Assembly (NCBI RefSeq): GCF_026712185.1
Contig: NZ_JAPPUX010000003.1
Span: 675,838-739,837, forward strand
Direction of reading: 5' to 3'
DNA length: 64,000 nucleotides
From: Nocardioides pini
Lineage (GTDB): Bacteria > Actinomycetota > Actinomycetes > Propionibacteriales > Nocardioidaceae
Shown here: in pieces, positions 52,437-60,557 of the stretch
Layout: every line of letters begins with the position of its first letter
Position numbering within the stretch: the stretch's first letter is position 1
Notes under the pieces: generated by a model
Databases searched by the model: none
What the model saw: the letters and a program-made list of their open reading frames with translations, nothing else
Told to the model about the DNA's origin: nothing
Translations under genes and position numbers: made by a program

Positions 52437-53186
52437 ATGACGCGCCTGGCGCAAGTGCCACGAGTGCCTGTCGAGGGCGCCGTGCACCCCGAGCCCCAGC
52501 CGGTGTTCGACGTCGCGCTGGGAGTGGCCGGCGCGGTCGTGGGGACCGGGGTGGCGGTGGGTCGAGCCCTCGTCTCCGTGCCCCTGCTCCACCAGGACCT
52601 GATCTGGCGGCCCCGTTTCGTCGCCGAACGCTGGCAGCCGGCGACGCTGATCGAGGACGCGGCCCGGCACGGCGCCGCCCGCCGCGCCGAGATGGTGCGC
52701 GTGGCCCAGGTGCTGCTCGACCACTGGGCGCCCGTCCTGGTGGAGCGGGTCGTCTCCCGCCTGGACCTGACCGGGCTGGTCGTCCGCCACGTCGACCTCG
52801 ACGAGGTCGTCCGGGCGGTGGACATCGACGCGGTCGTCGACCGCCTCGACCTGGACGCGATCGTGAAGAAGGTCGACCTCGACGAGGCGGTGGCGGGCGT
52901 GGACCTCGACGCCGCGGTGGCCGGCGTCGACATCGATGCGATCGCGGCACGGCTCGACCTCGATGCCGTGATCGGCCGGATCGACCTCGTGGCGATGGTC
53001 GAGGAGGTGATCGAGGCGATCGACCTGCCCGCCATCATCCGCGACTCCAGCGGCTCCATGGCGTCGGAGACGATCCGTGGCGCCCGGATGACGGGGATCT
53101 CGGCCGACGAGGCCGTCAGCCGGGGCCTCGAGAACTACCTGTTCCGGCGTCGCCGCAAGCGCGCCACCCCTGCGGAACCGTCGTGA
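52437..53186 (+). CDS. nonapeptide-repeat protein of unknown function
   Basis: The 249-aa protein contains eight consecutive 9-residue repeats (about residues 119-190): VDLDEVVRA, VDIDAVVDR, LDLDAIVKK, VDLDEAVAG, VDLDAAVAG, VDIDAIAAR, LDLDAVIGR, IDLVAMVEE. The consensus is (V/L)D(L/I)DA(V/I)xxx. A hydrophobic helix lies near residues 24-46 (FDVALGVAGAVVGTGVAVGR). Function is unknown; such repeats occur in actinobacterial proteins next to RDD proteins. The stop overlaps the RDD gene (GTGA at 53183), so the two probably form a membrane complex. ATG 52437 follows a G-rich stretch; the upstream open frame is rejected. Confidence 0.8.
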   Translation: MTRLAQVPRVPVEGAVHPEPQPVFDVALGVAGAVVGTGVAVGRALVSVPLLHQDLIWRPRFVAERWQPATLIEDAARHGAARRAEMVRVAQVLLDHWAPVLVERVVSRLDLTGLVVRHVDLDEVVRAVDIDAVVDRLDLDAIVKKVDLDEAVAGVDLDAAVAGVDIDAIAARLDLDAVIGRIDLVAMVEEVIEAIDLPAIIRDSSGSMASETIRGARMTGISADEAVSRGLENYLFRRRRKRATPAEPS

Positions 53187-53710
53187 ACGAGCCCGGGATG
53201 TGGAGCGTCCCCCTGGAGGCACGGTCCTACCAGGGGACCAGCGCCGGTGTCGTGACGAGGCTGGCGGCGAGCGCCGTCGACGCCCTCGTGGTGGCGATTG
53301 CACTTGCTGGTTCGTACGCGGCCTTGGTGGCTTTCGTGTTCGTGCTCGACCCGCGCCGCTTCAACATGCCCGACGCCTCCTTCCTGTGGTCGGTGGCGCT
53401 GTTCCTCGCCTACCTGGTGGTGTACCTGACGCTCGCGTGGTGGTTGGCGGGTCGCACCATCGGCGACCACCTCTGGGGTGTCCGGGTGACCACCCGGGGC
53501 GGCGCCCCGCTGGGGTTGGTCCGTGCGTTCGCGCGCGCAGTGACGTACGCGATGTTCCCGATCGGGCTGCTGTGGTGCGCGGTCGACCGGGACCGCAGGT
53601 CGCTGCAGGACCTGCTGCTGCGCACCGCGGTGGTCTACGACTGGCTGTCCCACCCCTCCGTCACCGGACGAACGGAACAAGAGCCTCGATCGAGTCCGTC
53701 GGCGTCTTGA
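53183..53710 (+). CDS. RDD-family membrane protein
   Basis: The 175-aa protein has three predicted helices and the RDD signature: an Arg and Asp in helix 1 (VTRLAASAVDALVVAIALAG), then AWWLAGRTIGDHLWGVRV. Members are small membrane proteins, some linked to sodium/proton transport or stress, but function here is unknown. The GTG start at 53183 overlaps the nonapeptide-repeat gene. Its 3' end overlaps the convergent TerD gene by about 50 nt. Confidence 0.88.
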   Translation: MNEPGMWSVPLEARSYQGTSAGVVTRLAASAVDALVVAIALAGSYAALVAFVFVLDPRRFNMPDASFLWSVALFLAYLVVYLTLAWWLAGRTIGDHLWGVRVTTRGGAPLGLVRAFARAVTYAMFPIGLLWCAVDRDRRSLQDLLLRTAVVYDWLSHPSVTGRTEQEPRSSPSAS

Positions 53711-54230
53711 GGGCGATGCCGGCCCCGATCGGGCGGAGCTTCCACACCGGGCCGTCGCGGAACAGCTTGGCCATCACCAGCCCCGTCTCGCGGACCCCGA
53801 GCGTGAGGGTGAAGCGGGCGAGCTCGGTGCCGTCGTGGTCGACGAGGCGGCAGTAGGCGTTGCGGATGAACTCCAGCGAGTGGCCCTGGTAGCTGCTGAC
53901 CATGAACAGGATCGTGTCCACCTTCGGGTAGACGCGGCCAAGGTCGACGGTGATCACCTCGTCGTCGCCCTCGCCCTTGCCGGTGGTGTTGTCGCCCAGG
54001 TGCACGACCGACCCGTCCCGGGTGGCGAGGTGGTTGAAGAACGCCAGGTCGAAGAACTGCTCGCCGGCGAACTGGATCGCCGAGGCGTCGAGGTCGATCG
54101 GCGCGGCCCCGCTGCCGATGAAGCCGGCCGTAGGGGAGTGGTCCCACCCGACGGCCATCTGCACCTGGGCGAGGGACTGCCCGTCCTCGCCGGTGACGCT
54201 GAGCTCCTGGCCCTCGGTGAGCTCGATCAC
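53661..54230 (-). CDS. TerD-family protein (calcium-binding stress protein)
   Basis: The 189-aa product matches the TerD/CABP family: VAVGWDHSPTAG-like AVGWDHSPTAGFIGSGAAPI, DLDASAIQFAG, then HLGDNTTGKGEGDDEVITVD. The GDNTTGKGEGDDE segment is the calcium-binding loop, and DLGRVYPKVDTILFMVSSYQ is also typical. These proteins are associated with tellurite and other stress resistance, but no other ter genes are adjacent. ATG 54230 is 10 nt after GGAG on the minus strand. Confidence 0.93.
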   Translation of the reverse strand: MIELTEGQELSVTGEDGQSLAQVQMAVGWDHSPTAGFIGSGAAPIDLDASAIQFAGEQFFDLAFFNHLATRDGSVVHLGDNTTGKGEGDDEVITVDLGRVYPKVDTILFMVSSYQGHSLEFIRNAYCRLVDHDGTELARFTLTLGVRETGLVMAKLFRDGPVWKLRPIGAGIALKTPTDSIEALVPFVR

Positions 54231-54322
54231 GGGTCACTCCTCCGCTCGATGGGACGTCTCCGAAGGTACAGGAGCGCGCCGCGCGCGATCAGGGTGCGCG
54301 GGGGCCGGGGACGACGAGGGTG

Positions 54323-54328
54323 CACACT
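54323..54328 (+). promoter_or_regulatory. possible -10 element of the GNAT gene
   Basis: CACACT lies 6 nt before ATG 54335. Together with the lack of a ribosome-binding site it suggests a leaderless start, favouring ATG 54335 over GTG 54320. Confidence 0.35.
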
Positions 54329-54334
54329 GCTCGC

Positions 54335-54808
54335 ATGCTGGGGATCCGCATCGTCCCGCTCACCAGGGCCCACGCCGAGGACCTGGCCACCTGGCGCTAC
54401 GAGCCGCCCTACGACGTCTACGACCTGGCCGGTGCCGAGCCCGACGAGCTGCTCGAGCCGGAGCTGGGCTTCCACGCGGTGCTGGCCGAGGAGCGCCTCA
54501 TCGGCTTCCGCTCCTACGGACCCGACGGGCAGGTGCCCGGGTGGGAGTACGACGACGCGGCCCTCGACACCGGCGGCGGCCTGCGGCCCTCGCTCACCGG
54601 GCAGGGCCTCGGTCGCGCGGTGATCCGGGCCGGCCTCGAGTTCGGCCGCGCGACGTACGCCCCGCCGGCGTTCCGGGTGACGGTGGCGTCGTTCAACACG
54701 CGTGCGCGCCGCACCGTGGAGTCCCTCGGCTTCGAACGGGTCGGGTCGTTCGCCGCGCGCCGGGACGGGCGGCCGTTCGACGTCCTGGTGCGGCCCGAGG
54801 CTCGCTGA
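54335..54808 (+). CDS. GNAT-family N-acetyltransferase
   Basis: The 157-aa product has the acetyl-CoA-binding motif A (PSLTGQGLGRAVIRAGLEFG) and motif B (VASFNTRARRTVESLGFERV). This is a RimI/RimJ-like fold. The acceptor, an amine on a protein or small molecule, is unknown. It converges on the downstream cobalamin-binding-like gene, with 10 bp between. Confidence 0.88.
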   Translation: MLGIRIVPLTRAHAEDLATWRYEPPYDVYDLAGAEPDELLEPELGFHAVLAEERLIGFRSYGPDGQVPGWEYDDAALDTGGGLRPSLTGQGLGRAVIRAGLEFGRATYAPPAFRVTVASFNTRARRTVESLGFERVGSFAARRDGRPFDVLVRPEAR

Positions 54809-54818
54809 GGGCTGCGGG

Positions 54819-55691
54819 TCAGACCCGGCGGGCGTGGTCCGAGGGGGCGACCGCGGCCGGGTGCAGGATCCCGGCGAGCGCCTCGACGCCGTCGACGAGG
54901 CGCGGTCCCGGGCGGGCGAAGTGGCCGTCGGCGTCGACGGCCCAGACCGGGACGCCGGGGAACCGGTCGAGCACCTCCTTCGCGAGCCTCGTGCTGCCGT
55001 AGAGGTCGAAGCCGCACGGCGCGCAGACGACGACGTCCGGCCGCGACGCGACCGCGTCGTCCCAGGTGATCCGTGTCGACCTCGTCCCGGCGACGCCGAT
55101 CGTCGGCTCGCCGCCGGCCCGGGTGACCATCTCCGGGATCCAGTGCCCGGGGGCGAAGGGCGGGTCGGTCCACTCCAGGACGAGCACGCGGGGCCGCTCG
55201 AGCCCGGCGACGCGTTCGGCGACGGCAGCGAGGCGTGCCTCGAGACCGGCCACCAGCGCCGCCGCCTGCTCGCCCTGACCGGTGATGCGCCCGAGCTCGG
55301 TGATCGAGTCCAGCACGTCGTCGAGGGTGTGCGGGTCGACCGTCGCCACCTCGGCGCGGCACCCGAGGAAGCCGAGCGCCTCGTCGACCGTCCCGACGTC
55401 CACCGCGCACACGGCGCAGAGGTCCTGGGTGACGACCAGGTCGGCGTGGAGCTCGGCGAGGGCGTCGGCGTCGAGCCGGTAGAGGTCCTCGCCCGCTGCG
55501 AGCGCTGCGGCGACGAAGTCGTCGATCTCCTTCGGCCCCAGCCCCTCGGGCATCGCCGAGGTCGACACCACGAGCCGCTCGCGGGCCGCCGGCGGGTGGT
55601 CGCACTCGAACGTGACGCCCACGACGTCGTCGCCGGCGCCGACCGCGAACAGGATCTCCGTGGCGGAGGGGATGAGCGAGACGATGCGCAT
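54819..55691 (-). CDS. cobalamin-binding protein-like (BtuF family), no signal peptide
   Basis: The 290-aa product has the periplasmic-binding-protein-type fold of BtuF: MRIVSLIPSATEILFAVGAG, VVGVTFECDHPPAA, then ALAELHADLVVTQDLCAVCA and VDEALGFLGC. It starts directly at the first beta-strand with no signal peptide or lipobox, so it is predicted cytoplasmic. Homologues like this are common in actinobacteria and may act inside the cell rather than in uptake. No btuC/btuD genes are adjacent. TAGGCT lies 6 nt before the ATG. Confidence 0.85.
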   Translation of the reverse strand: MRIVSLIPSATEILFAVGAGDDVVGVTFECDHPPAARERLVVSTSAMPEGLGPKEIDDFVAAALAAGEDLYRLDADALAELHADLVVTQDLCAVCAVDVGTVDEALGFLGCRAEVATVDPHTLDDVLDSITELGRITGQGEQAAALVAGLEARLAAVAERVAGLERPRVLVLEWTDPPFAPGHWIPEMVTRAGGEPTIGVAGTRSTRITWDDAVASRPDVVVCAPCGFDLYGSTRLAKEVLDRFPGVPVWAVDADGHFARPGPRLVDGVEALAGILHPAAVAPSDHARRV

Positions 55692-55697
55692 CCGGCG

Positions 55698-55703
55698 AGC
55701 CTA
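55698..55703 (-). promoter_or_regulatory. probable -10 element of the BtuF-like gene
   Basis: On the minus strand TAGGCT is followed by 6 nt and the ATG at 55691. There is no ribosome-binding site, suggesting leaderless transcription. Confidence 0.45.
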
Positions 55704-55836
55704 GACGTCGAGGAGGTCCCCGCAGGTCGATGCGACCCATCCGACCGAGGTGGGCGTCGGGTGCATCCGTCAGGCGGCGTGCGGCGGAGAAGGTAGGTGA
55801 CCGCAGGGCGCGGTCATCCGACGGAAGGACATGACC

Positions 55837-56481
55837 ATGGCACTTCTCCGCCGCACCACCACAGCGCTTGCGCTCGCCCTCACCACGGCGCTGGTCGCGC
55901 CGACCGCCGCGAGCGCCACCGGACCGGGGAGCACCGGGACGACCAGCCTCGCGTCCGTGCTCACCGGCGACGGCAACCAGTTCGACCGCGACTGGTACGA
56001 CTACGACATCGTCACCGAGGCGGTGCTCGCAGTCATCGCCGCCGACACCAACGGTGACAGCCCCGTCCGCCTGCTCACCGACGGGTCGACGCCACTGACG
56101 GCCTTCATCCCGAACGACCGCGCGTTCCAGGTGCTCGTCAAGGACCTCACCGGGACGTGGGTCCGGACCGAGCAGGACGTCTTCGCGGCGGTCGCCGGCC
56201 TGGGCCTCGACACGGTGGAGGACGTGCTGCTCTACCACGTCGTCCCGGGTGCCACGATCACGGCCCGCGACGCGCTCCGGTCGAACGGCGCCGAGCTGAC
56301 CACCGCCCTGGGGCCCACCATCGGGGTCAAGGTGGCACGTTGGCTGCCCATCATCGTCCTGCGCGACCAGGACTCTGACGACGTCGACCCGCTCGTGAAC
56401 CCGCTCGCCCTCGACATCAACCGGGGCAACGCGCAGATCGCGCACGGCATCACGTTCGTCCTGCGGCCGAGCAACCTCTGA
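55837..56481 (+). CDS. secreted fasciclin-domain protein
   Basis: The 214-aa product has a signal peptide (MALLRRTTTALALALTTALV, cleavage near ASA). One FAS1 domain follows (SLASVLTGDGNQFDRDWYDY and PLTAFIPNDRAFQVLVKDL). The conserved YHVVPGATITARDAL H-box and final GITFVLRPSNL are present. FAS1 proteins mediate adhesion, often as surface proteins. The start is ATG 55837 (8 nt from GGAAGG); ATG 55831 is too close to the ribosome-binding site. No anchoring motif is seen, so it is probably secreted. Confidence 0.9.
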   Translation: MALLRRTTTALALALTTALVAPTAASATGPGSTGTTSLASVLTGDGNQFDRDWYDYDIVTEAVLAVIAADTNGDSPVRLLTDGSTPLTAFIPNDRAFQVLVKDLTGTWVRTEQDVFAAVAGLGLDTVEDVLLYHVVPGATITARDALRSNGAELTTALGPTIGVKVARWLPIIVLRDQDSDDVDPLVNPLALDINRGNAQIAHGITFVLRPSNL

Positions 56482-56547
56482 CAGGCACGCACGCGCAGAG
56501 AGGGCGCCCGTCGTCACCGGACGGCGGGCGACCCCGCCGCGGCGTCG

Positions 56548-57255
56548 TCACCAGCAGCCGTGCCACGCACCCCGCGCGTGGTCGCGGGCGTGGTCGATGG
56601 CGCGCACGTACTGACGGTGTCGGACCACGGGCTTGCCGCCGAAGACGTACGGCTTGGTGAAGCCGTCCCAGGCCTGGCGGAACGACAGGTCTGCGTAGCC
56701 GCCCTGACGCTGGACGTAGCGCAGCAGCCGGCCGTAGCGGTCCTTCGCCGCCTGCGTGCGGTCGGAGACCAGGTGCACGGTGGAGCCGACCGGCGCCAGG
56801 CGCCGGAGGTTCGCGGTGGCGGCGTCGGCACCGCACCGGCCGCGCTCAGGGGTGTCGATGCCGAGCATGCGCACGGACACGTGCGCCCCGCCGCGCAGGC
56901 GGACCCGGAGGGTGTCGCCGTCGGTGACCCGGACGACGTTGCCGGTCTCCCGGTAGGTCCGCGGGCCCTGCTGGGCCTGAGGCTGGGTGTTGCCGGTGTT
57001 CGCGAGCTGCTGCGGCGCGGTGCTGCCGCGGCCGATGCACGGACACGGGTTCGACTCGCACGCGACCCCGTCGCCGTCGTCGTCGAGGCGGTGCGGGTCG
57101 CCCGCGCCGGTGTCGAGGAAGAAGTGCTGCGCGGCGGCCTGGCTCGCGAAGTCGCCGCAGTCGCGGTCGACGACGGCGGAGGCAGGCGCCGGCGCCGAGA
57201 AGCCGAGGCCGAGGGACACGAGGGCGAGCGCGAGGGCGCGGACGAGCTGGTGCAT
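56548..57255 (-). CDS. secreted thermonuclease-like nuclease with N-terminal excalibur domain
   Basis: The 235-aa product has a signal peptide (MHQLVRALALALVSLGLGFS, cleavage after ASA). An excalibur calcium-binding domain follows (DRDCGDFASQAAAQHFF, then LDDDGDGVACES). The staphylococcal-nuclease (SNc) domain has VVRVTDGDTLRVRLRGG, RMLGIDTPERG with catalytic Asp/Glu/Arg residues, and AKDRYGRLLRYV. The catalytic Arg-Glu-Arg triad looks intact, so it is likely an active extracellular nuclease. Excalibur usually follows SNc at the C-terminus; here it precedes it. ATG 57255 is the start; longer frames run through the palindromes upstream. Confidence 0.9.
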   Translation of the reverse strand: MHQLVRALALALVSLGLGFSAPAPASAVVDRDCGDFASQAAAQHFFLDTGAGDPHRLDDDGDGVACESNPCPCIGRGSTAPQQLANTGNTQPQAQQGPRTYRETGNVVRVTDGDTLRVRLRGGAHVSVRMLGIDTPERGRCGADAATANLRRLAPVGSTVHLVSDRTQAAKDRYGRLLRYVQRQGGYADLSFRQAWDGFTKPYVFGGKPVVRHRQYVRAIDHARDHARGAWHGCW

Positions 57256-57329
57256 GGCGCCAGCCTCACACCGACGCGGGGACGACGTGGGCGGAACGGA
57301 CCAACTCCCGCCCGCTCCGGGTGTCTGCT

Positions 57330-57411
57330 GTCGTGAGTCACCGGATATCCGGGGACTCACGACGGATCGTGGAGGATCCGGGCCACCTGATGACGTGGAC
57401 CTTCCACGATC
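57330..57411. repeat. two nested palindromes between nuclease and MSMEG_6728 genes
   Basis: A 34-bp near-perfect palindrome (57330-57363, one mismatched pair) has arms GTCGTGAGTC and GACTCACGAC around CCGGATATCCGG. Right after it, GATCGTGGA (57365-57373) and TCCACGATC (57403-57411) form a second inverted repeat. This fills the middle of a 227-bp gap, upstream of the nuclease and downstream of the gene ending at 57483. Possible terminator, regulator site or small repeat element. Confidence 0.8.
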
Positions 57412-57482
57412 TGACTGGACCTCCGAGCGCCCGGCGGCGGGTGCGATGCGTCTCCAGGACGCGCGTCCGTGAGCGTCGCCCC

Positions 57483-58106
57483 TCAACCGCCACCCTCCGC
57501 ACGAGTCCGTCGCCGGGTCTCCCAGCCCTTCTTCGCCGCCCGGCTGCGGCGTCGGCGAGCGCGCTCAGCCTCCTCGAGGAGCCGCTCGGCGGCGCGCTGC
57601 TCACGTCGTACGGCGTTCTCCGCCCGGCGCCGCTCGGCCTCGACCACGGCGGGGGAGCGGACCGGCCACACGTAGGGCAGGTCGTCGGGGTCCTCGGGGA
57701 ACTGCGGGCGGTAGAAGTCCGGGTCCTTGCGGAGCAGGGCCGAGCGGTGGCTGCGGTGGAGGTCCTCGTCCCCCAGCCAGGGCGGCAGCGCGCCGGCGTC
57801 CGCGAGCTCCGCCTGGGTGCGCACGGTCGTCACGCCGGCCGCGGCGAGGTCCGTCGCGATCGTGGCGGCGCAGGTGTCCCCGAAGCCGAGCTCGAGCCAC
57901 ACCTCGCAGCACACGAAGCCGTAGCGGCCGAGCGCCTCCTCGTAGCCCTTCCACATGAGCGCCGCCGGGTGGTTGGCCCAGCCGTAGTCCGCCACGGTGA
58001 GGGCGCGCACGACCTGGATGGTCTCCACCCGCTGCTTCCCGAGCCGCTTCTGGTCGAGCGCGCGGGCCGAGGCCTCGAAGTCCGGGTGGGGGAGGAACGT
58101 CTGCAC
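57483..58106 (-). CDS. MSMEG_6728-family protein (pyrimidine-dimer glycosylase-related)
   Basis: The 207-aa product starts VQTFLPHPDFEASARALDQK, then RLGKQRVETIQVVRALTV and WANHPAALMWKGYEEALGRY. This is the pattern of the MSMEG_6728 family, distantly related to pyrimidine-dimer DNA glycosylases; biochemical function is unproven. The last 60 residues are an Arg/Glu-rich coiled helix with a basic C-terminus (SRAAKKGWETRRRTRAEGGG). GTG 58106 is preceded by TAGCCT with 7 nt spacing, the same arrangement as ftsE. Confidence 0.85.
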   Translation of the reverse strand: MQTFLPHPDFEASARALDQKRLGKQRVETIQVVRALTVADYGWANHPAALMWKGYEEALGRYGFVCCEVWLELGFGDTCAATIATDLAAAGVTTVRTQAELADAGALPPWLGDEDLHRSHRSALLRKDPDFYRPQFPEDPDDLPYVWPVRSPAVVEAERRRAENAVRREQRAAERLLEEAERARRRRSRAAKKGWETRRRTRAEGGG

Positions 58107-58113
58107 GCCGTCG

Positions 58114-58119
58114 AGGCTA
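58114..58119 (-). promoter_or_regulatory. probable -10 element of the MSMEG_6728-family gene
   Basis: On the minus strand TAGCCT then 7 nt then GTG, nearly identical to the ftsE start region on the other strand. Leaderless transcription is likely. Confidence 0.45.
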
Positions 58120-58181
58120 GGCACGGCGGGCCGGGTCGCACCCCACCCCGACGGTCGGTGGCCCGTGGCACGATCCGTGGC

Positions 58182-58598
58182 GTGGACGGATGCGTGTTCT
58201 GCCAGATCATCGCGGGCGAGGTGCCCGGTCACGTCGTGCTCGAGACCGACGACCTGGTGGCGTTCCTCGACACCCGGCCGGTCTTCAAGGGCCACGTCCT
58301 CCTCGTGCCGCGGACCCACCTCGAGACGCTGCCCGACCTGCCGGCGGACCTGCGCGACGGGTTCCTCGCCGCGGCCCAGCGGCTCGCGACCGGGGTCAAG
58401 GACGCCCTCGGGGCGCAGGGGTCGTTCGTGGCGATCAACAACACGGTCAGCCAGTCCGTGCCGCACCTCCACATGCACGTGGTGCCCCGCACCAAGGGCG
58501 ACGGCCTGCGTGGCTTCTTCTGGCCGCGCACCAAGTACGGCGACGGCGAGGCGGCGGCCTACGCCGAGCGGCTGCGCGACGCGCTCGCGTCGGGCTGA
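58182..58598 (+). CDS. HIT-family protein
   Basis: The 138-aa histidine-triad nucleotide-binding protein has CVFCQIIAGEVPGHVVLETD at the N-terminus and the active-site triad HLHMHV (His about 95, 97, 99). FKGHVLLVPRTHLETL is also typical. It hydrolyses nucleotide phosphoramidates or related compounds. It sits head-to-head with the MSMEG_6728 gene over a 75-bp gap. The frame extends far upstream, but homology begins at GTG 58182. Confidence 0.93.
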   Translation: MDGCVFCQIIAGEVPGHVVLETDDLVAFLDTRPVFKGHVLLVPRTHLETLPDLPADLRDGFLAAAQRLATGVKDALGAQGSFVAINNTVSQSVPHLHMHVVPRTKGDGLRGFFWPRTKYGDGEAAAYAERLRDALASG

Positions 58599-58602
58599 CC
58601 GG

Positions 58603-59655
58603 TCACGAGCCGACCTGCTCCTCCTCGCGGGCCCGGGCGTCCTGGAGCGACCACGGCCGGTCACGGCGACGGAGCGGGTGGCCGGTCGTCCATGCGGCGA
58701 GCACGAGGGCCAGCGTGCCGACGGCGAACCCGCCGAGGACGTCGACGAAGAAGTGCCACCCGAGGTAGACGGTCGACAGGCAGGTCAGTGCGGCGAAGGC
58801 CCAGCCGGTCAGCCGCACCCACCGGGGGAGGCGGAGCAGCTCGGCGACCAAGCACGTGGTGACCGTGATGGCGACGTGGAGCGACGCGAAGGCGGCAACG
58901 GTCTGCACGGCCCGCGTGTCCCAGGCGTCGGCCAGCACGGCGACGCGGTCGTCGAGCAGGAGCTCCTGCACCGAGGTGTTGAACGTGCGCGGCAGGTGGT
59001 CGAAGTCCTGCGGTCGCGAGTAGATCGGCCCGAGCGAGGGGACCAGGTAGTAGACCGCCACGCCGAGCAGCCAGTTGAAGGAGACGGCCGTGACGTAGAG
59101 GGCGCCGGTGGCGGAGCGCCGGGTCCACACGAGCGCGATCGCGAGCGCTGCCGGGACGAGCCCGATCCACAGCACGTAGACCCCGGACAGCAGCCAGGCG
59201 GCCCAGCCGGTGCCGAGCACGTGGTGCAGCACGACGGCCGGGTCGTGGCCGAGCCACAGCAGGCGGTCCCACCGGTGCAGCTCGGTGTCCCACAGGCGGT
59301 CGTTGACGAACGGCAGGTAGCCCTTGAGGTTGCGGAACGCGACATAGGCGACGTACCAGGCCACGAGCCCGCTCAGGGTGAACCACACCTGCTCCCGCGT
59401 CCACCGCTCGCGGACCACGGTGCGCAGCGCCGTCCAGGCGCCGGGACGCGGCGTCGAGCGGGCGTACGCCGCCCACCGCGCGACCACGTCGAGGAGCACG
59501 GCGGCCAGCACGATCAACGGCAGCCGCACCCACGTCGGCACCGAGACCCCGTCCGGGTCGCGCACAGGCAGGTCGTAGGCGGCCGCGACCACCCACGTGG
59601 CCACGGCCATGGCAACGGCGACGCCCATCGCGCCGCGGAAGTACCCCCGTCCCAT
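58603..59655 (-). CDS. PAP2-superfamily membrane phosphatase (inositol phosphorylceramide synthase-like)
   Basis: The 350-aa membrane protein has about seven helices and PAP2_3-type motifs: VPSLGPIYSRPQDFDHLPRT, ASLHVAITVTTCLVAELL with the catalytic His, and STVYLGWHFFVDVLGGFAVG with the second His and Asp. It probably removes or transfers a lipid phosphate outside the membrane. The start is ATG 59655 with TAGCGT 7 nt upstream; the longer frame is rejected. It runs convergently with the HIT gene (4-bp gap). Confidence 0.88.
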   Translation of the reverse strand: MGRGYFRGAMGVAVAMAVATWVVAAAYDLPVRDPDGVSVPTWVRLPLIVLAAVLLDVVARWAAYARSTPRPGAWTALRTVVRERWTREQVWFTLSGLVAWYVAYVAFRNLKGYLPFVNDRLWDTELHRWDRLLWLGHDPAVVLHHVLGTGWAAWLLSGVYVLWIGLVPAALAIALVWTRRSATGALYVTAVSFNWLLGVAVYYLVPSLGPIYSRPQDFDHLPRTFNTSVQELLLDDRVAVLADAWDTRAVQTVAAFASLHVAITVTTCLVAELLRLPRWVRLTGWAFAALTCLSTVYLGWHFFVDVLGGFAVGTLALVLAAWTTGHPLRRRDRPWSLQDARAREEEQVGS

Positions 59656-59662
59656 GCGTCGA

Positions 59663-59668
59663 ACGCTA
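59663..59668 (-). promoter_or_regulatory. probable -10 element of the PAP2 gene
   Basis: TAGCGT on the minus strand followed by 7 nt and the ATG at 59655; no ribosome-binding site. Confidence 0.45.
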
Positions 59669-59789
59669 GGGCACCCGCCGCGCTCGCGCGAGCGTCCTGC
59701 ACCGGATCTGCACAAGTCGGGTGAGGCCCCGGGGGGCCGACGCACTACCCTCACGGACCAAGACGTCACCGAGCCGAGGAGTCAACGAG

Positions 59790-60557
59790 ATGGGTCGCTA
59801 CGACCGCCGCGTCGCCGTCATCACCGGAGCAGCGCGAGGCATCGGCTTCGGCATCGCCCAGCGCCTCGCGAGCGAGGGTGCCTCCATCGCGATCCTCGAC
59901 CTCGACGAGGCCGCCGCCCAGGAGGCCGCCGGCCGGCTCGAGCTGGCCGACGGTGCTCGTGCCGTGGGCATCGGCTGCGACGTCGTCGACACGGCCGCCG
60001 CGGAGGCCGCCGTGCAGCGGGTGGTCGACGAGCTGGGCGGGATCCACGTGCTGGTCAACAACGCCGGCATCACCCGCGACAACCTGCTCTTCAAGATGAC
60101 CGAGGAGGACTGGGACCTGGTGATGAACGTCCACCTCAAGGGCGTGTTCAACATGACCAAGGCCGCGCAGTCCCGGTTCGTGGAGCAGAAGTACGGCAAG
60201 ATCCTCAACCTGTCGAGCGTCTCCGCGCTCGGCAACCGCGGCCAGGCCAACTACTCCGCCGCCAAGATGGGCATCCAGGGCCTCACCCGCACGCTCGGCA
60301 TCGAGCTCGGCCCGTTCGGCATCACCGCCAACGCGATCGCGCCCGGCTTCATCGTCACCGAGATGACCGACGCGACCGCGCGACGCCTCAAGATGGAGCC
60401 CGAGGAGCTGCAGCGCCTCAACGCCGAGGCGACGCCCGTGCGCCGCGTCGGGCAGCCCGAGGACATCGCTGCCGCGGCCGCGTTCCTGTGCAGCGACGAG
60501 GCGTCGTTCATCACCGGTCAGACGCTGTACGTCGACGGCGGCCGCAAGCTCGGCTGA
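59790..60557 (+). CDS. fabG: 3-oxoacyl-ACP reductase-like short-chain dehydrogenase
   Basis: The 255-aa SDR has cofactor motif TGAARGIGFGIA, NNAG in HVLVNNAGITRDNL, the catalytic Ser-Tyr-Lys in LSSVSALGNRGQANYSAAKM, and the FabG-typical APGFIVTEMTDA and FLCSDEASFITGQTLYVDGG. NADPH-dependent reduction of a 3-oxoacyl group is likely, but stand-alone FabG paralogues also act in other pathways. GAGGAG lies about 9 nt before ATG 59790; the upstream frame has no homology. Confidence 0.92.
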   Translation: MGRYDRRVAVITGAARGIGFGIAQRLASEGASIAILDLDEAAAQEAAGRLELADGARAVGIGCDVVDTAAAEAAVQRVVDELGGIHVLVNNAGITRDNLLFKMTEEDWDLVMNVHLKGVFNMTKAAQSRFVEQKYGKILNLSSVSALGNRGQANYSAAKMGIQGLTRTLGIELGPFGITANAIAPGFIVTEMTDATARRLKMEPEELQRLNAEATPVRRVGQPEDIAAAAAFLCSDEASFITGQTLYVDGGRKLG

